Assembly: GCA_026785985.1 (NCBI GenBank) | Contig: JAJAYX010000259.1 | Location: 1 to 5,581 of the forward strand | Reading direction: 5' to 3' | DNA length: 5,581 nt | DNA from: Rudanella sp. | GTDB taxonomy: Bacteria > Bacteroidota > Bacteroidia > Cytophagales > Spirosomataceae | Shown: positions 1 to 5,581 of the stretch, piece after piece | Layout: each line of letters starts with the position of its first letter | Position numbering within the stretch: the first letter of the stretch is position 1 | Translations under genes and position numbers: made by a program | Notes under the pieces: generated by a model | Databases searched by the model: none | What the model was told of the DNA's origin: nothing | Seen by the model: the letters and a program-made list of their open reading frames with translations, nothing else

Positions 1-660
1 AATCATATCGTCGGTGTTGGTATCCAGAAGCCGTTCGCCGTTGACGTCGAGCCACAGGTGCAGCGCGTTGGGGTTCGGGATTTCGTCTTTCGTGACCAGA
101 ACTGGGCCGAGGGGGGCGAAGGTATCCGCACTTTTCCCCTTCACCCACTGCCCGCCACGCTCCAACTGAAACGCCCGTTCCGAATAGTCGTTGTGCAGCG
201 CATACCCGGCGATATAGTCAGAAGCGTCGTCAATTTCTACGTAGGTAGCTTTTTTGCCAATCACAATGGCCAACTCAACTTCCCAGTCTGTTTTTTCGGA
301 GCGTTTCGGAATCACCACATCATCGTTAGGGCCGCAAAGCGCGGTGGTCGATTTAAAGAACAAAATCGGCTCTGCGGGTGGTTTTGAGCCTGTTTCGGCA
401 GCGTGTTTAGCGTAGTTGAGGCCTACGCACACAATTTTTGAAGGCCGTTTAATGCAGGATGCCACCCGTTGGTCGGCCCCCACTTCGGGGCAGGAATCGG
501 CATTAGTTTCGAGCCACTGAGCCAGTTGATTGAGGCCCCCGGAGCCAAAAAAATGTTCGTCGTAATCCTGCCCAAACGCAGCTACGTTAATACGTTTGTC
601 ATTGGCAAGTTCAACACCGGGTTGTTCGTGGTCGGCAGGGCCGAAGCGGAAAAGTCGCAT
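1..660 (-). CDS. Fumarylacetoacetate hydrolase (FAH) family protein, 3' end outside the window
   Basis: Reading the minus strand from the ATG at 660-658 gives 220 uninterrupted codons to the window edge. Relatives are usually about 280-290 residues, so roughly the last quarter is missing. The N-terminus (MRLFRFGPADHEQPG) fits the usual start of this family. The FAH fold begins near residue 75 with VGLNYAKHAAE (79-89), which carries the His86/Glu89 pair typical of the active site. Next come FFKSTTALCGP (101-111), the metal-binding WEVE (Glu127, Glu129), NDYSER with Asp158 (157-162), and KGKSADTFAPLGP (174-186). Family members hydrolyse or isomerise beta-diketo acids in the cytoplasm using Mg2+ or Mn2+. 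Examples are ureidoglycolate lyase, homoprotocatechuate-pathway isomerase/decarboxylases and 2,4-diketo-3-deoxy-L-fuconate hydrolase. The sequence does not decide among these, so the substrate is left open. The gene is divergent from argG and no functional link is apparent. The family call is firm; any specific enzyme name would be a guess. Confidence 0.93.
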   Translation of the reverse strand, partial: MRLFRFGPADHEQPGVELANDKRINVAAFGQDYDEHFFGSGGLNQLAQWLETNADSCPEVGADQRVASCIKRPSKIVCVGLNYAKHAAETGSKPPAEPILFFKSTTALCGPNDDVVIPKRSEKTDWEVELAIVIGKKATYVEIDDASDYIAGYALHNDYSERAFQLERGGQWVKGKSADTFAPLGPVLVTKDEIPNPNALHLWLDVNGERLLDTNTDDMI

Positions 661-721
661 AGAAGGGAAGTTGGTAGTTTTTCACTCAATAAAGAGTAAC
701 AAAGGGTATTGTTTAACCATG

Positions 722-752
722 CAAAGGTGGAGAAGGTAATTCATTCGTGCAA
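722..752 (-). promoter_or_regulatory. Candidate Bacteroidetes-type promoter for the FAH-family gene
   Basis: On the minus strand there is a TTG (752-750), 20 bases, then CACCTTTG (729-722). This matches the known Bacteroidetes vegetative promoter (TTG near -33, TAnnTTTG near -7) in 7 of 8 positions of the downstream element, with normal spacing. Transcription would start near 715, leaving a leader of about 55 bases before the ATG at 660. The call rests on pattern matching only. Confidence 0.45.
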
Positions 753-777
753 TTCCGGTCAAAATGCCAGATATTTG
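744..777 (+). promoter_or_regulatory. Weak candidate promoter for argG and downstream genes
   Basis: GATATTTG at 770-777 matches the -7 consensus TAnnTTTG in 7 of 8 positions. TTCG at 744-747 could be a poor -33 element, 22 bases upstream, which is at the long end of the usual spacing. If real, it overlaps the divergent promoter at 722-752, and transcription would start around 783, so most of the heptamer array would lie in the argG leader RNA. No better plus-strand candidate was seen between 661 and 882. Confidence 0.25.
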
Positions 778-780
778 TAG

Positions 781-874
781 CAGTGAACAGTTGGTTGCCA
801 ACAGCCAACAGTTGGTTGCTGGCTGGCACTATTCACTGTTAAAGCTGTTCACTGTTGGCTGGTAGCTGTTCACC
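781..874. repeat. Heptamer-repeat array with inverted symmetry, upstream of argG
   Basis: From 782 the sequence divides into 7-base units (AGTGAAC, AGTTGGT, TGCCAAC, AGCCAAC, AGTTGGT and so on to 830). Reverse-complement-type units follow (ATTCACT, then GTTCACT, GTTGGCT, GGTAGCT, GTTCACC at 847-874), with one 9-base irregularity at 838-846. ACAGTTGGTTGC is repeated exactly 21 bases (three heptamers) apart at 787-798 and 808-819. Inverted pairs are CAGTGAACAG (781-790) with CTGTTCACTG (845-854), and CAGCCAACAGT (802-812) with ACTGTTGGCTG (851-861). A smaller hairpin, CCAA-CAG-TTGG, lies at 805-815. The array ends 8 bases before the argG ATG, so in RNA it could fold into alternative hairpins next to the start codon. 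It does not code for protein and has no transposase. It resembles the array at 2069-2180. Confidence 0.85.
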
Positions 875-882
875 GTTTTATT

Positions 883-2070
883 ATGTCTCAAAAAGTTGTT
901 CTTGCCTTTAGCGGGGGTCTCGACACCTCGTTTTGTGTTAAATACCTAACCGAAGATCGGGGTTTTGACGTCCATTCCGTGCTGGTTGATACGGGTGGTT
1001 TTTCGGAGGCCGAACTGAAAGCCATTGAGGAGCGGGCGTATTCGCTTGGTGTTAAAAGCCACGCCACCGTCACCAAAACCGACGATTATTACAGTCAGTG
1101 CCTGAAGTTTTTGGTTTATGGGAACGTCCTGAAAAACAATACTTACCCGCTGTGTGTCAGTGCCGAACGCATTTTTCAGGCCATAGCCGCCGGGGAGTAT
1201 GCCCGCGAAATTGGGGCCACGGCCATTGCCCACGGCAGCACCGGCGCAGGCAATGATCAGGTTCGGTTCGACATGGCGTTTCGGATTATTATTCCCGAAG
1301 CTGAGATCATTACCCCCATCCGCGACCTCCGTTTGTCGCGCGATGCCGAGATAGAATACCTCAAAAACAAGGGAGTCGATCAGGAGTGGCACAAGGCGGC
1401 TTATTCCATCAACAAAGGCTTGTGGGGCACTTCGGTGGGGGGAAAGGAAACCCTGACCTCCGACCAATACCTACCCGAATCGGCCTGGCCAACGCCTGTA
1501 ACAGAATCAGAGCCGAAAACTATTACCCTCCATTTTGAACACGGCGAACTGAAAGGCATCGACGATGAGGACTACACCAACCCGGTTAACGCTATTCAAA
1601 AATTGACCGCTTTGGCAGGGCCTTACGGTATTGGGCGCGACATTCATGTGGGCGACACCATCATCGGCATCAAAGGTCGGGTGGGTTTCGAAGCGCCGGC
1701 ACCGCTCATCATCATCAAGGCACACCACACGCTCGAAAAGCACGTGTTGACCAAGCATCAACTGACCTGGAAAGATCAATTGGCCAATTTCTATGGCACC
1801 ATGCTTCACGAAGGGCAGTTTATGGACCCCGTTATGCGCAACATCGAAACGTTTTTGGCTGATACGCAGGGTCACGTCACGGGCAAAGTCTACGTTCGGC
1901 TCGACCCATATCGGTTCACCGTTTTGGGCATTGAATCGCCCTACGATTTGATGTCGGCTAAATTCGGTTCCTACGGCGAAATGAACAACGCCTGGACTGG
2001 CGACGACGTGCGTGGCTTCTCGAAAATAGCCTCCAACCAGATGATGATTTACGAACGAATTAAAGGGTAG
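883..2070 (+). CDS. argG: Argininosuccinate synthase
   Basis: This cytoplasmic enzyme joins citrulline and aspartate using ATP to give argininosuccinate, AMP and pyrophosphate, the penultimate step of arginine synthesis. The protein has 395 residues, normal for the family. The N-terminal ATP pyrophosphatase domain opens with the PP-loop AFSGGLDTS (8-16). YPLCVSAERIFQ (88-99) and HGSTGAGNDQVRFD (117-130) follow; the latter corresponds to the nucleotide/aspartate-binding segment. GLWGTSVGG (179-187) and the C-terminal synthase domain with IGIKGRVGFEAPAP (261-274) are typical of the Bacteroidetes branch rather than the E. coli or Bacillus types. The ATG at 883 places the PP-loop at its usual distance from the N-terminus. 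No Shine-Dalgarno sequence is visible, which is normal in this phylum. The gene ends with a double stop, TAGTGA, and its TAG overlaps the first heptamer of the downstream array. Heptamer arrays flank it on both sides. Confidence 0.97.
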   Translation: MSQKVVLAFSGGLDTSFCVKYLTEDRGFDVHSVLVDTGGFSEAELKAIEERAYSLGVKSHATVTKTDDYYSQCLKFLVYGNVLKNNTYPLCVSAERIFQAIAAGEYAREIGATAIAHGSTGAGNDQVRFDMAFRIIIPEAEIITPIRDLRLSRDAEIEYLKNKGVDQEWHKAAYSINKGLWGTSVGGKETLTSDQYLPESAWPTPVTESEPKTITLHFEHGELKGIDDEDYTNPVNAIQKLTALAGPYGIGRDIHVGDTIIGIKGRVGFEAPAPLIIIKAHHTLEKHVLTKHQLTWKDQLANFYGTMLHEGQFMDPVMRNIETFLADTQGHVTGKVYVRLDPYRFTVLGIESPYDLMSAKFGSYGEMNNAWTGDDVRGFSKIASNQMMIYERIKG

Positions 2071-2180
2071 TGAGCAGTGAACAGTGAGCAGTGAGCCGTG
2101 AACAGCCAACAGTTTCTATTAACTGCTTACTGTTGACTTCTTACTGTTGGCTGTTGGCTGTTGGCTGTTCACTGTCAGCT
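2069..2180. repeat. Sixteen-unit heptamer array with inverted symmetry between argG and the glycosyltransferase
   Basis: From the second base of the argG stop codon the DNA divides into sixteen consecutive 7-base units without a phase slip. The left arm has AGTGAGC, AGTGAAC, AGTGAGC, AGTGAGC, CGTGAAC, AGCCAAC (2069-2110). A degenerate centre follows (2111-2145), then GTTGGCT three times and GTTCACT (2146-2173), and finally GTCAGCT (2174-2180). Perfect inverted pairs include GTGAACAGCCAACAG (2098-2112) with 2158-2172 (15 bp), AACAGCCAACAGT (2101-2113) with 2143-2155 (13 bp), and CAGTGAACAG (2075-2084) with 2165-2174. Several hairpin registers are therefore possible. No T-run follows the stem, so a classic intrinsic terminator is not indicated, although effects on mRNA end stability or on translation of the next gene are possible. 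The array fills the gap, stopping just before the TTG start at 2184. Confidence 0.92.
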
Positions 2181-2183
2181 GTT

Positions 2184-3434
2184 TTGAACCTCCTCCTCGA
2201 CGCAAGCCCGCTGGGAATTGGATTTTACCATCCCGAAGCCAAAACCGGTGTTAGCCGGGTGGTTGAGGAATTGGTACGGGGTCTGTGGGAGTCGAAAGAG
2301 GTGAATTTGTCGGTGGTAGCTCCGTCGCACGTGTCAGAAACGCAACGGTATATTCACACACTGTTTGGAGCAGACGGCCCACCGCTGGCTAATGGCTCCT
2401 CCGACCGACGCTGGGCGAGCCTGGAGAATGCCGTTTTGAGACCCTTAGAGCCAACCAGCCAATCATCGAAAATGATTCGGGTGGGTCTGGAGCAAATTCG
2501 GCAGGTGTTGGGCATGACAGCGGAGCCGATGCCGGTGAACAACTGGCCTACCGGAACGATTTACCACTCCCCGTTTTTTCCGATTCCAACGGAGGTGGGC
2601 AAGTCGCGACACCTTCGACCCGTGATAACGATTCACGACCTGATTCCGTTGCAACGGCCCGACTGGTTTCGCGAAGGGGTGCAAACAGTTCGGCAGGCGA
2701 TCGACTCGCTCACGCCCGATACGCACGTGGTTTGTGTGTCGGAAGCTACGCGAACCGATTTCCTGAATCACACTAATTTCATTCCTGAACAGGTCACTAC
2801 CATCCCGTTAGCGGCTTCGCGGGAGCTATTTTACCCCGTCACTGACCCCGACCGAATTGCAGAAGTACAACGTCGGTTTGGTATCATGGGAGGAGGCTAC
2901 ATTCTAAGTTTGGCCACGTTTGAGCCGCGCAAAAACATCGACCACCTGGTTCGGAGTTTCGCCCGATTAGTACAGGAACGAACCATTCCCGACGATTTTA
3001 ATTTGGTACTGGTTGGCACAAAAGGCTGGAAAATCGAGCAGATTATGGCCGAAATTAGCCGGGTCGATCACCTCCAATCGCGCATTATTCTGACGGGCTT
3101 TGTCCCCGACGAAGACCTGGCCCCGCTCTATTCGGGAGCATTGGCGTTCGTATATCCGTCGTTGTATGAAGGGTTTGGATTACCGCCTTTAGAAGCCATG
3201 CAGTGCGGTTTGCCGGTAATAACGTCGAACCAATCGTCGTTGCCTGAAGTGGTGGGCGATGCGGCCCTGCTGGTTCCACCCACCGATTCCGACGCGCTTT
3301 GCCAGGCCTTGTTAACGCTGATCAATTCGTCATCTGTCCGCACGGAATTGGCCCAACGCGCCCTCGATCGGGCTTCTCTGTTCTCCTGGGAACGATTCAT
3401 TCGCGAGCATATTTTGTTGTATAATACCTTATGA
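2184..3434 (+). CDS. GT4-type (glycosyltransferase group 1) GT-B glycosyltransferase
   Basis: This enzyme transfers a sugar from a nucleotide-sugar donor to an acceptor that cannot be deduced, probably during exopolysaccharide, O-antigen or glycolipid synthesis on the cytoplasmic side of the membrane. From the TTG at 2184 it has 416 residues. The N-terminal Rossmann domain begins NLLLDASPLGIG, with GVSR (22-25) and the HDL motif (151-153). The C-terminal GT4 domain has FEPRKNI (246-252, with Arg249 and Lys250 likely phosphate contacts), LVGTKGW (276-282), TGFVPDEDL (304-312) and YEGFGLPPLE (328-337). The last is the EX7E motif, Glu329 and Glu337. No membrane segment is evident. The frame stays open upstream to a GTG at 2091, but those 31 codons are translated heptamer repeat, so TTG 2184 is preferred: no ATG is available and homology-like sequence begins there. 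The stop overlaps the argB start (ATGA, 3431-3434), suggesting translational coupling. The acceptor, sugar and link to arginine genes are unknown. Confidence 0.88.
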   Translation: MNLLLDASPLGIGFYHPEAKTGVSRVVEELVRGLWESKEVNLSVVAPSHVSETQRYIHTLFGADGPPLANGSSDRRWASLENAVLRPLEPTSQSSKMIRVGLEQIRQVLGMTAEPMPVNNWPTGTIYHSPFFPIPTEVGKSRHLRPVITIHDLIPLQRPDWFREGVQTVRQAIDSLTPDTHVVCVSEATRTDFLNHTNFIPEQVTTIPLAASRELFYPVTDPDRIAEVQRRFGIMGGGYILSLATFEPRKNIDHLVRSFARLVQERTIPDDFNLVLVGTKGWKIEQIMAEISRVDHLQSRIILTGFVPDEDLAPLYSGALAFVYPSLYEGFGLPPLEAMQCGLPVITSNQSSLPEVVGDAALLVPPTDSDALCQALLTLINSSSVRTELAQRALDRASLFSWERFIREHILLYNTL

Positions 3435-4213
3435 GCCAACTAACTGTTGTGAAAATAGGCGGTAACGTGATCGACAATCCCGATGCCCTCAAACGATTCC
3501 TGACCGCATTTGCTACCCTGCCGGGTGATAAGATCCTGGTTCATGGAGGTGGCAAAATTGCCACGCAGGTAGCCGAGAAATTAGGCGTTCAAACCACCAT
3601 GATCAACGGTCGCCGGATCACGGATCGTCCCATGCTCGACGTGGTAGTGATGGTCTATGGCGGTCTGGTGAACAAGCAGATTGTGGCCCGGTTGCAGGCG
3701 CTGGATGTGAACGCCATTGGCCTAACCGGAGCCGATGCCAGCACGATTCTCGCTAAAAAACGCCCCGTCAAAGACATTGACTATGGCTTTGCGGGTGATA
3801 TTGTGGAGGTCGATTCGGGGCAGATTCGGTTTTTTCTGCGGCAAAGCCTGACCCCGGTCTATGCCCCGCTGACCTACGATGCCGAAGGAACCCTGCTCAA
3901 TACCAATGCCGATACGATGGCCTCGGCCATTGCCGTGGATATGAGCCACCACGACGCAGTTACGCTCGTGTATTGTTTTGAGAAAAAGGGCGTACTGGCT
4001 AAGCCCGACGATGACAATAGTGTGATTCCGGAACTCACCCCGACCCTGTATGCCGAACACAAAACAGCCGGTACGATCAATAAAGGCATGATTCCGAAAT
4101 TAGATAATGCTTTTAGTGCCCTCGAAAAGGGTGTTTCGCGGGTCATCATCTGCCACGCCGACGAACTGGCTCAAGCCGTTCAGCAGAGTGCCGGAACCGT
4201 GTTGAAAAAGTAA
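3431..4213 (+). CDS. argB: Acetylglutamate kinase (amino acid kinase family)
   Basis: ArgB phosphorylates the gamma-carboxyl of N-acetyl-L-glutamate with ATP, the second step of ornithine/arginine synthesis in the cytoplasm. The 260-residue protein shows the amino acid kinase fold: VVKIGGN (6-12, catalytic Lys8 and the Gly10-Gly11 loop), VHGGGK (37-42), NGRRITD (59-65, Arg62 likely contacting the substrate carboxylate), GLTGADAS (97-104), NTNADTMA (157-164, with substrate/catalytic Asn and Asp), and GMIPKLDNA (219-227, Lys223 near the ATP phosphates). The length matches the short E. coli-type enzyme and lacks the N-terminal helix of arginine-inhibited hexameric forms, so arginine feedback is probably absent (inference). 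Some Bacteroidetes use succinylated instead of acetylated intermediates, and the sequence alone does not show which acyl group is used here. The ATG overlaps the glycosyltransferase stop. The TAA end lies in the same frame as rarA, 15 bases upstream of it. Confidence 0.95.
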   Translation: MSQLTVVKIGGNVIDNPDALKRFLTAFATLPGDKILVHGGGKIATQVAEKLGVQTTMINGRRITDRPMLDVVVMVYGGLVNKQIVARLQALDVNAIGLTGADASTILAKKRPVKDIDYGFAGDIVEVDSGQIRFFLRQSLTPVYAPLTYDAEGTLLNTNADTMASAIAVDMSHHDAVTLVYCFEKKGVLAKPDDDNSVIPELTPTLYAEHKTAGTINKGMIPKLDNAFSALEKGVSRVIICHADELAQAVQQSAGTVLKK

Positions 4214-4228
4214 TCCTGTCCAAAAAGA

Positions 4229-5500
4229 GTGAACACCGACGTTACACCCCTTCCCGAACGGGTTCGCCCGCGCACCCTCGATGATGTGATTGGTCAGCAA
4301 AAACTGATTGGCCCCAACGGTGCGCTGCGCCGGGCGGTGGCATCGGGCCGCTTGCCCTCCATGATTTTGTGGGGGCCTCTGGGCGTGGGTAAAACCACGC
4401 TCGCCCTGTTGTTGGCTGAAGCCGTTCGTCGCCCATTTGTCGCTCTGAGTGCCATCAATTCGGGTGTGAAAGAAATTCGCGAGGTATTGAGCCGGGCCAC
4501 CCCGCTGATGCCGCCGGTCGTGTTCATCGACGAGATTCACCGCTTCAACAAAAGTCAGCAGGATGCGTTGCTGGGTTCTGTTGAAAAGGGGCAGATTACG
4601 CTGATTGGGGCCACCACCGAAAACCCCTCGTTTGAAGTGAACTCGGCCCTGTTGTCGCGTTGCCAGGTGTATATCCTGGAATCACTTTCCCGCGACGAAT
4701 TGGTGGCTGTGGTGGATCAGGCCATTGCCAAAGACCCGTTCCTGCAAAGCAAGCGAATCACAATTGAGTCGTATGATGCCCTGCTTCGGCTGTCGGGTGG
4801 GGATGGGCGTAAGCTGCTCAACCTGCTCGATCTGGTGGCTTCGGCCCATGTCGCGGCAGAGCCATTAGTACTTACGGATGAGGGGGTTACAACCATTGCC
4901 CAACAGAACATAGCCCGTTACGATAAGTCGGGCGAGCAGCATTATGACATCATTTCGGCGTTCATCAAATCGTTGCGCGGCTCCGACCCCAACGCAGCCC
5001 TATACTGGATGGCCCGCATGATTGTGGCGGGGGAAGATCCCGTTTTTATTGCCCGCCGAATGCTTATTCTGGCCTCAGAAGACATCGGCAATGCCAACCC
5101 AACGGCCCTGATTATGGCTACAGAAGCGGTGCAGGCTATCAAGGCTATCGGCATGCCCGAAGGTCGCATTATCCTCTCGCAGGTGGCGGTTTATCTGGCC
5201 ACCTCGCCCAAGAGCAATGCGAGCTATGTAGCTATTGATGCCGCTATTGCGCTGGCCGAGAACACGGCGCACCTGCCCATGCCGCTCCACCTCCGCAACG
5301 CGCCCACTAAGCTCATGAAGCAGATTGGCTATGGCAAAGACTACCAGTATGCCCATGCTCACGAAGGCAACTTTGCCCGGCAAAACTTCCTCCCCGACGA
5401 CTTGAAAGGCCACCGCCTGTATGACCCTGGCCACAACGCCCGCGAACAGGAAATCCGGCGTAATTTGCAGAAATGGTGGGGTGATTGGTATGGGTATTAG
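4229..5500 (+). CDS. rarA: Replication-associated recombination protein A (RarA/MgsA), AAA+ ATPase
   Basis: RarA is a conserved cytoplasmic AAA+ ATPase (WRNIP1/Mgs1 relative), related to clamp-loader subunits. It acts at stalled or gapped replication forks. The 423-residue protein is close to the usual 420-450. It has an N-terminal PLPERVRPRTLDDVIGQ (7-23), Walker A GPLGVGKT (49-56), Walker B VVFIDE (97-102) followed by IHRF, sensor 1 GATTENP (127-133), a likely arginine finger Arg144 in LLSRC, and sensor 2 around GGDGRK (190-195). The MgsA C-terminal tetramerisation region includes GSDPNAALYW (251-260) and ILASEDIGNANP (280-291). Leu51 replaces the usual Pro in Walker A, but the lysine and threonine are intact. 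The start is GTG at 4229: the in-frame argB TAA lies 15 bases upstream, no other start codon falls between them, and the first internal ATG falls just before Walker A. It is probably cotranscribed with argB, a positional rather than functional link. Confidence 0.96.
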   Translation: MNTDVTPLPERVRPRTLDDVIGQQKLIGPNGALRRAVASGRLPSMILWGPLGVGKTTLALLLAEAVRRPFVALSAINSGVKEIREVLSRATPLMPPVVFIDEIHRFNKSQQDALLGSVEKGQITLIGATTENPSFEVNSALLSRCQVYILESLSRDELVAVVDQAIAKDPFLQSKRITIESYDALLRLSGGDGRKLLNLLDLVASAHVAAEPLVLTDEGVTTIAQQNIARYDKSGEQHYDIISAFIKSLRGSDPNAALYWMARMIVAGEDPVFIARRMLILASEDIGNANPTALIMATEAVQAIKAIGMPEGRIILSQVAVYLATSPKSNASYVAIDAAIALAENTAHLPMPLHLRNAPTKLMKQIGYGKDYQYAHAHEGNFARQNFLPDDLKGHRLYDPGHNAREQEIRRNLQKWWGDWYGY

Positions 5501-5520
5501 AGGAGTGAATAGTTTTATCA

Positions 5521-5535
5521 GTAGCTTTCGGCTAC
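5521..5535 (+). terminator. Small hairpin downstream of rarA, doubtful terminator
   Basis: GTAGC-TTTCG-GCTAC can form a 5-bp stem with a 5-base loop, 20 bases after the rarA stop. No T-run follows it, so it is weak as an intrinsic terminator. The rest of 5501-5581 shows no recognisable gene. An ATG at 5571 could begin the next gene, but only three further complete or partial codons are visible, so nothing can be claimed. Confidence 0.2.
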
Positions 5536-5581
5536 ACTCAATACTTCTTAAAATTTGATTACAAGTGCTTATGCAACACAC

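Noticed and set aside
58..699. Plus-strand open frames at 58-387 and 469-699
   Set aside because: They lie opposite the FAH-family gene, whose minus-strand translation shows conserved motifs throughout. The plus-strand products have no recognisable features.
946..2109. Long minus-strand open frames opposite argG (946-1467 and 1507-2109)
   Set aside because: They are antisense shadows of a clear argG. The second begins inside repeat DNA, and neither product resembles a known domain.
2098..2172. The 15-bp inverted repeat as an intrinsic terminator of argG
   Set aside because: The loop is 45 bases in that register, no T-run follows the right arm, and the next gene begins about 12 bases later in the same direction.
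781..2180. The heptamer arrays as CRISPR arrays
   Set aside because: The units are 7 bases long with no spacers of uniform length, the arms are in opposite orientation, and no cas gene is nearby.
4228..4234. AGTGAAC at the rarA start as a single heptamer of the same repeat family
   Set aside because: A single 7-base match without neighbouring units is expected by chance, and it overlaps the GTG start and second codon of rarA.
5504..5517. AGTGAAT-AGTTTTA after rarA as a decayed heptamer array
   Set aside because: Only one near-match and one poor match are present, too little to separate from chance.
5550..5557. AAAATTTG as a -7 promoter element for a gene starting at ATG 5571
   Set aside because: It matches 7 of 8 positions, but no convincing TTG element lies at the proper distance upstream, and the downstream gene is outside the window.
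5075..5581. Minus-strand open frame of 168 codons opposite the rarA 3' end
   Set aside because: Most of it is antisense to conserved RarA sequence, and its product shows no family motif.

Overview
This window looks like chromosomal DNA from a Bacteroidetes bacterium, most likely of the Cytophagales (Spirosoma-like). The evidence is an argininosuccinate synthase of the Bacteroidetes branch, the lack of Shine-Dalgarno sequences before the starts, one promoter-like sequence of the TTG / TAnnTTTG type, and gaps filled with AGTGAAC / AGCCAAC heptamer repeats. The genus is an inference from protein and repeat style, not from a database match.

Layout. Positions 1-660 carry, on the minus strand, the first 220 codons of a fumarylacetoacetate-hydrolase-family enzyme whose end lies outside the window. 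A divergent gap of 222 bp (661-882) holds a candidate promoter for that gene, a weaker candidate for the rightward genes, and a heptamer-repeat array (781-874) ending 8 bases before the next start codon. Four plus-strand genes follow: argG (883-2070), a GT4-type glycosyltransferase (about 2184-3434), argB (3431-4213) and rarA (4229-5500). A second, larger heptamer array (2069-2180) fills the argG/glycosyltransferase gap from stop codon to start codon. The glycosyltransferase and argB overlap by ATGA, and only 15 bases separate argB from rarA, so the last three genes look like one transcription unit, probably with argG. The final 81 bases hold no recognisable gene.

How the genes work together. 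ArgB (second step of ornithine synthesis) and ArgG (citrulline plus aspartate to argininosuccinate) belong to arginine biosynthesis. RarA is a DNA-repair AAA+ ATPase, and the glycosyltransferase probably acts in polysaccharide or glycoconjugate synthesis. Neither has an obvious link to arginine.

The most unusual material is the repeats. Two heptamer arrays, each with a left arm of one sense and a right arm of the reverse complement, sit on both sides of argG and share the same inverted 10-mer and 11-mer pairs. The right-hand array stays open in the glycosyltransferase frame and adds a false hydrophobic N-terminus to that gene if the longest start is taken. I saw no CRISPR array, tRNA, rRNA, transposase or defence system.
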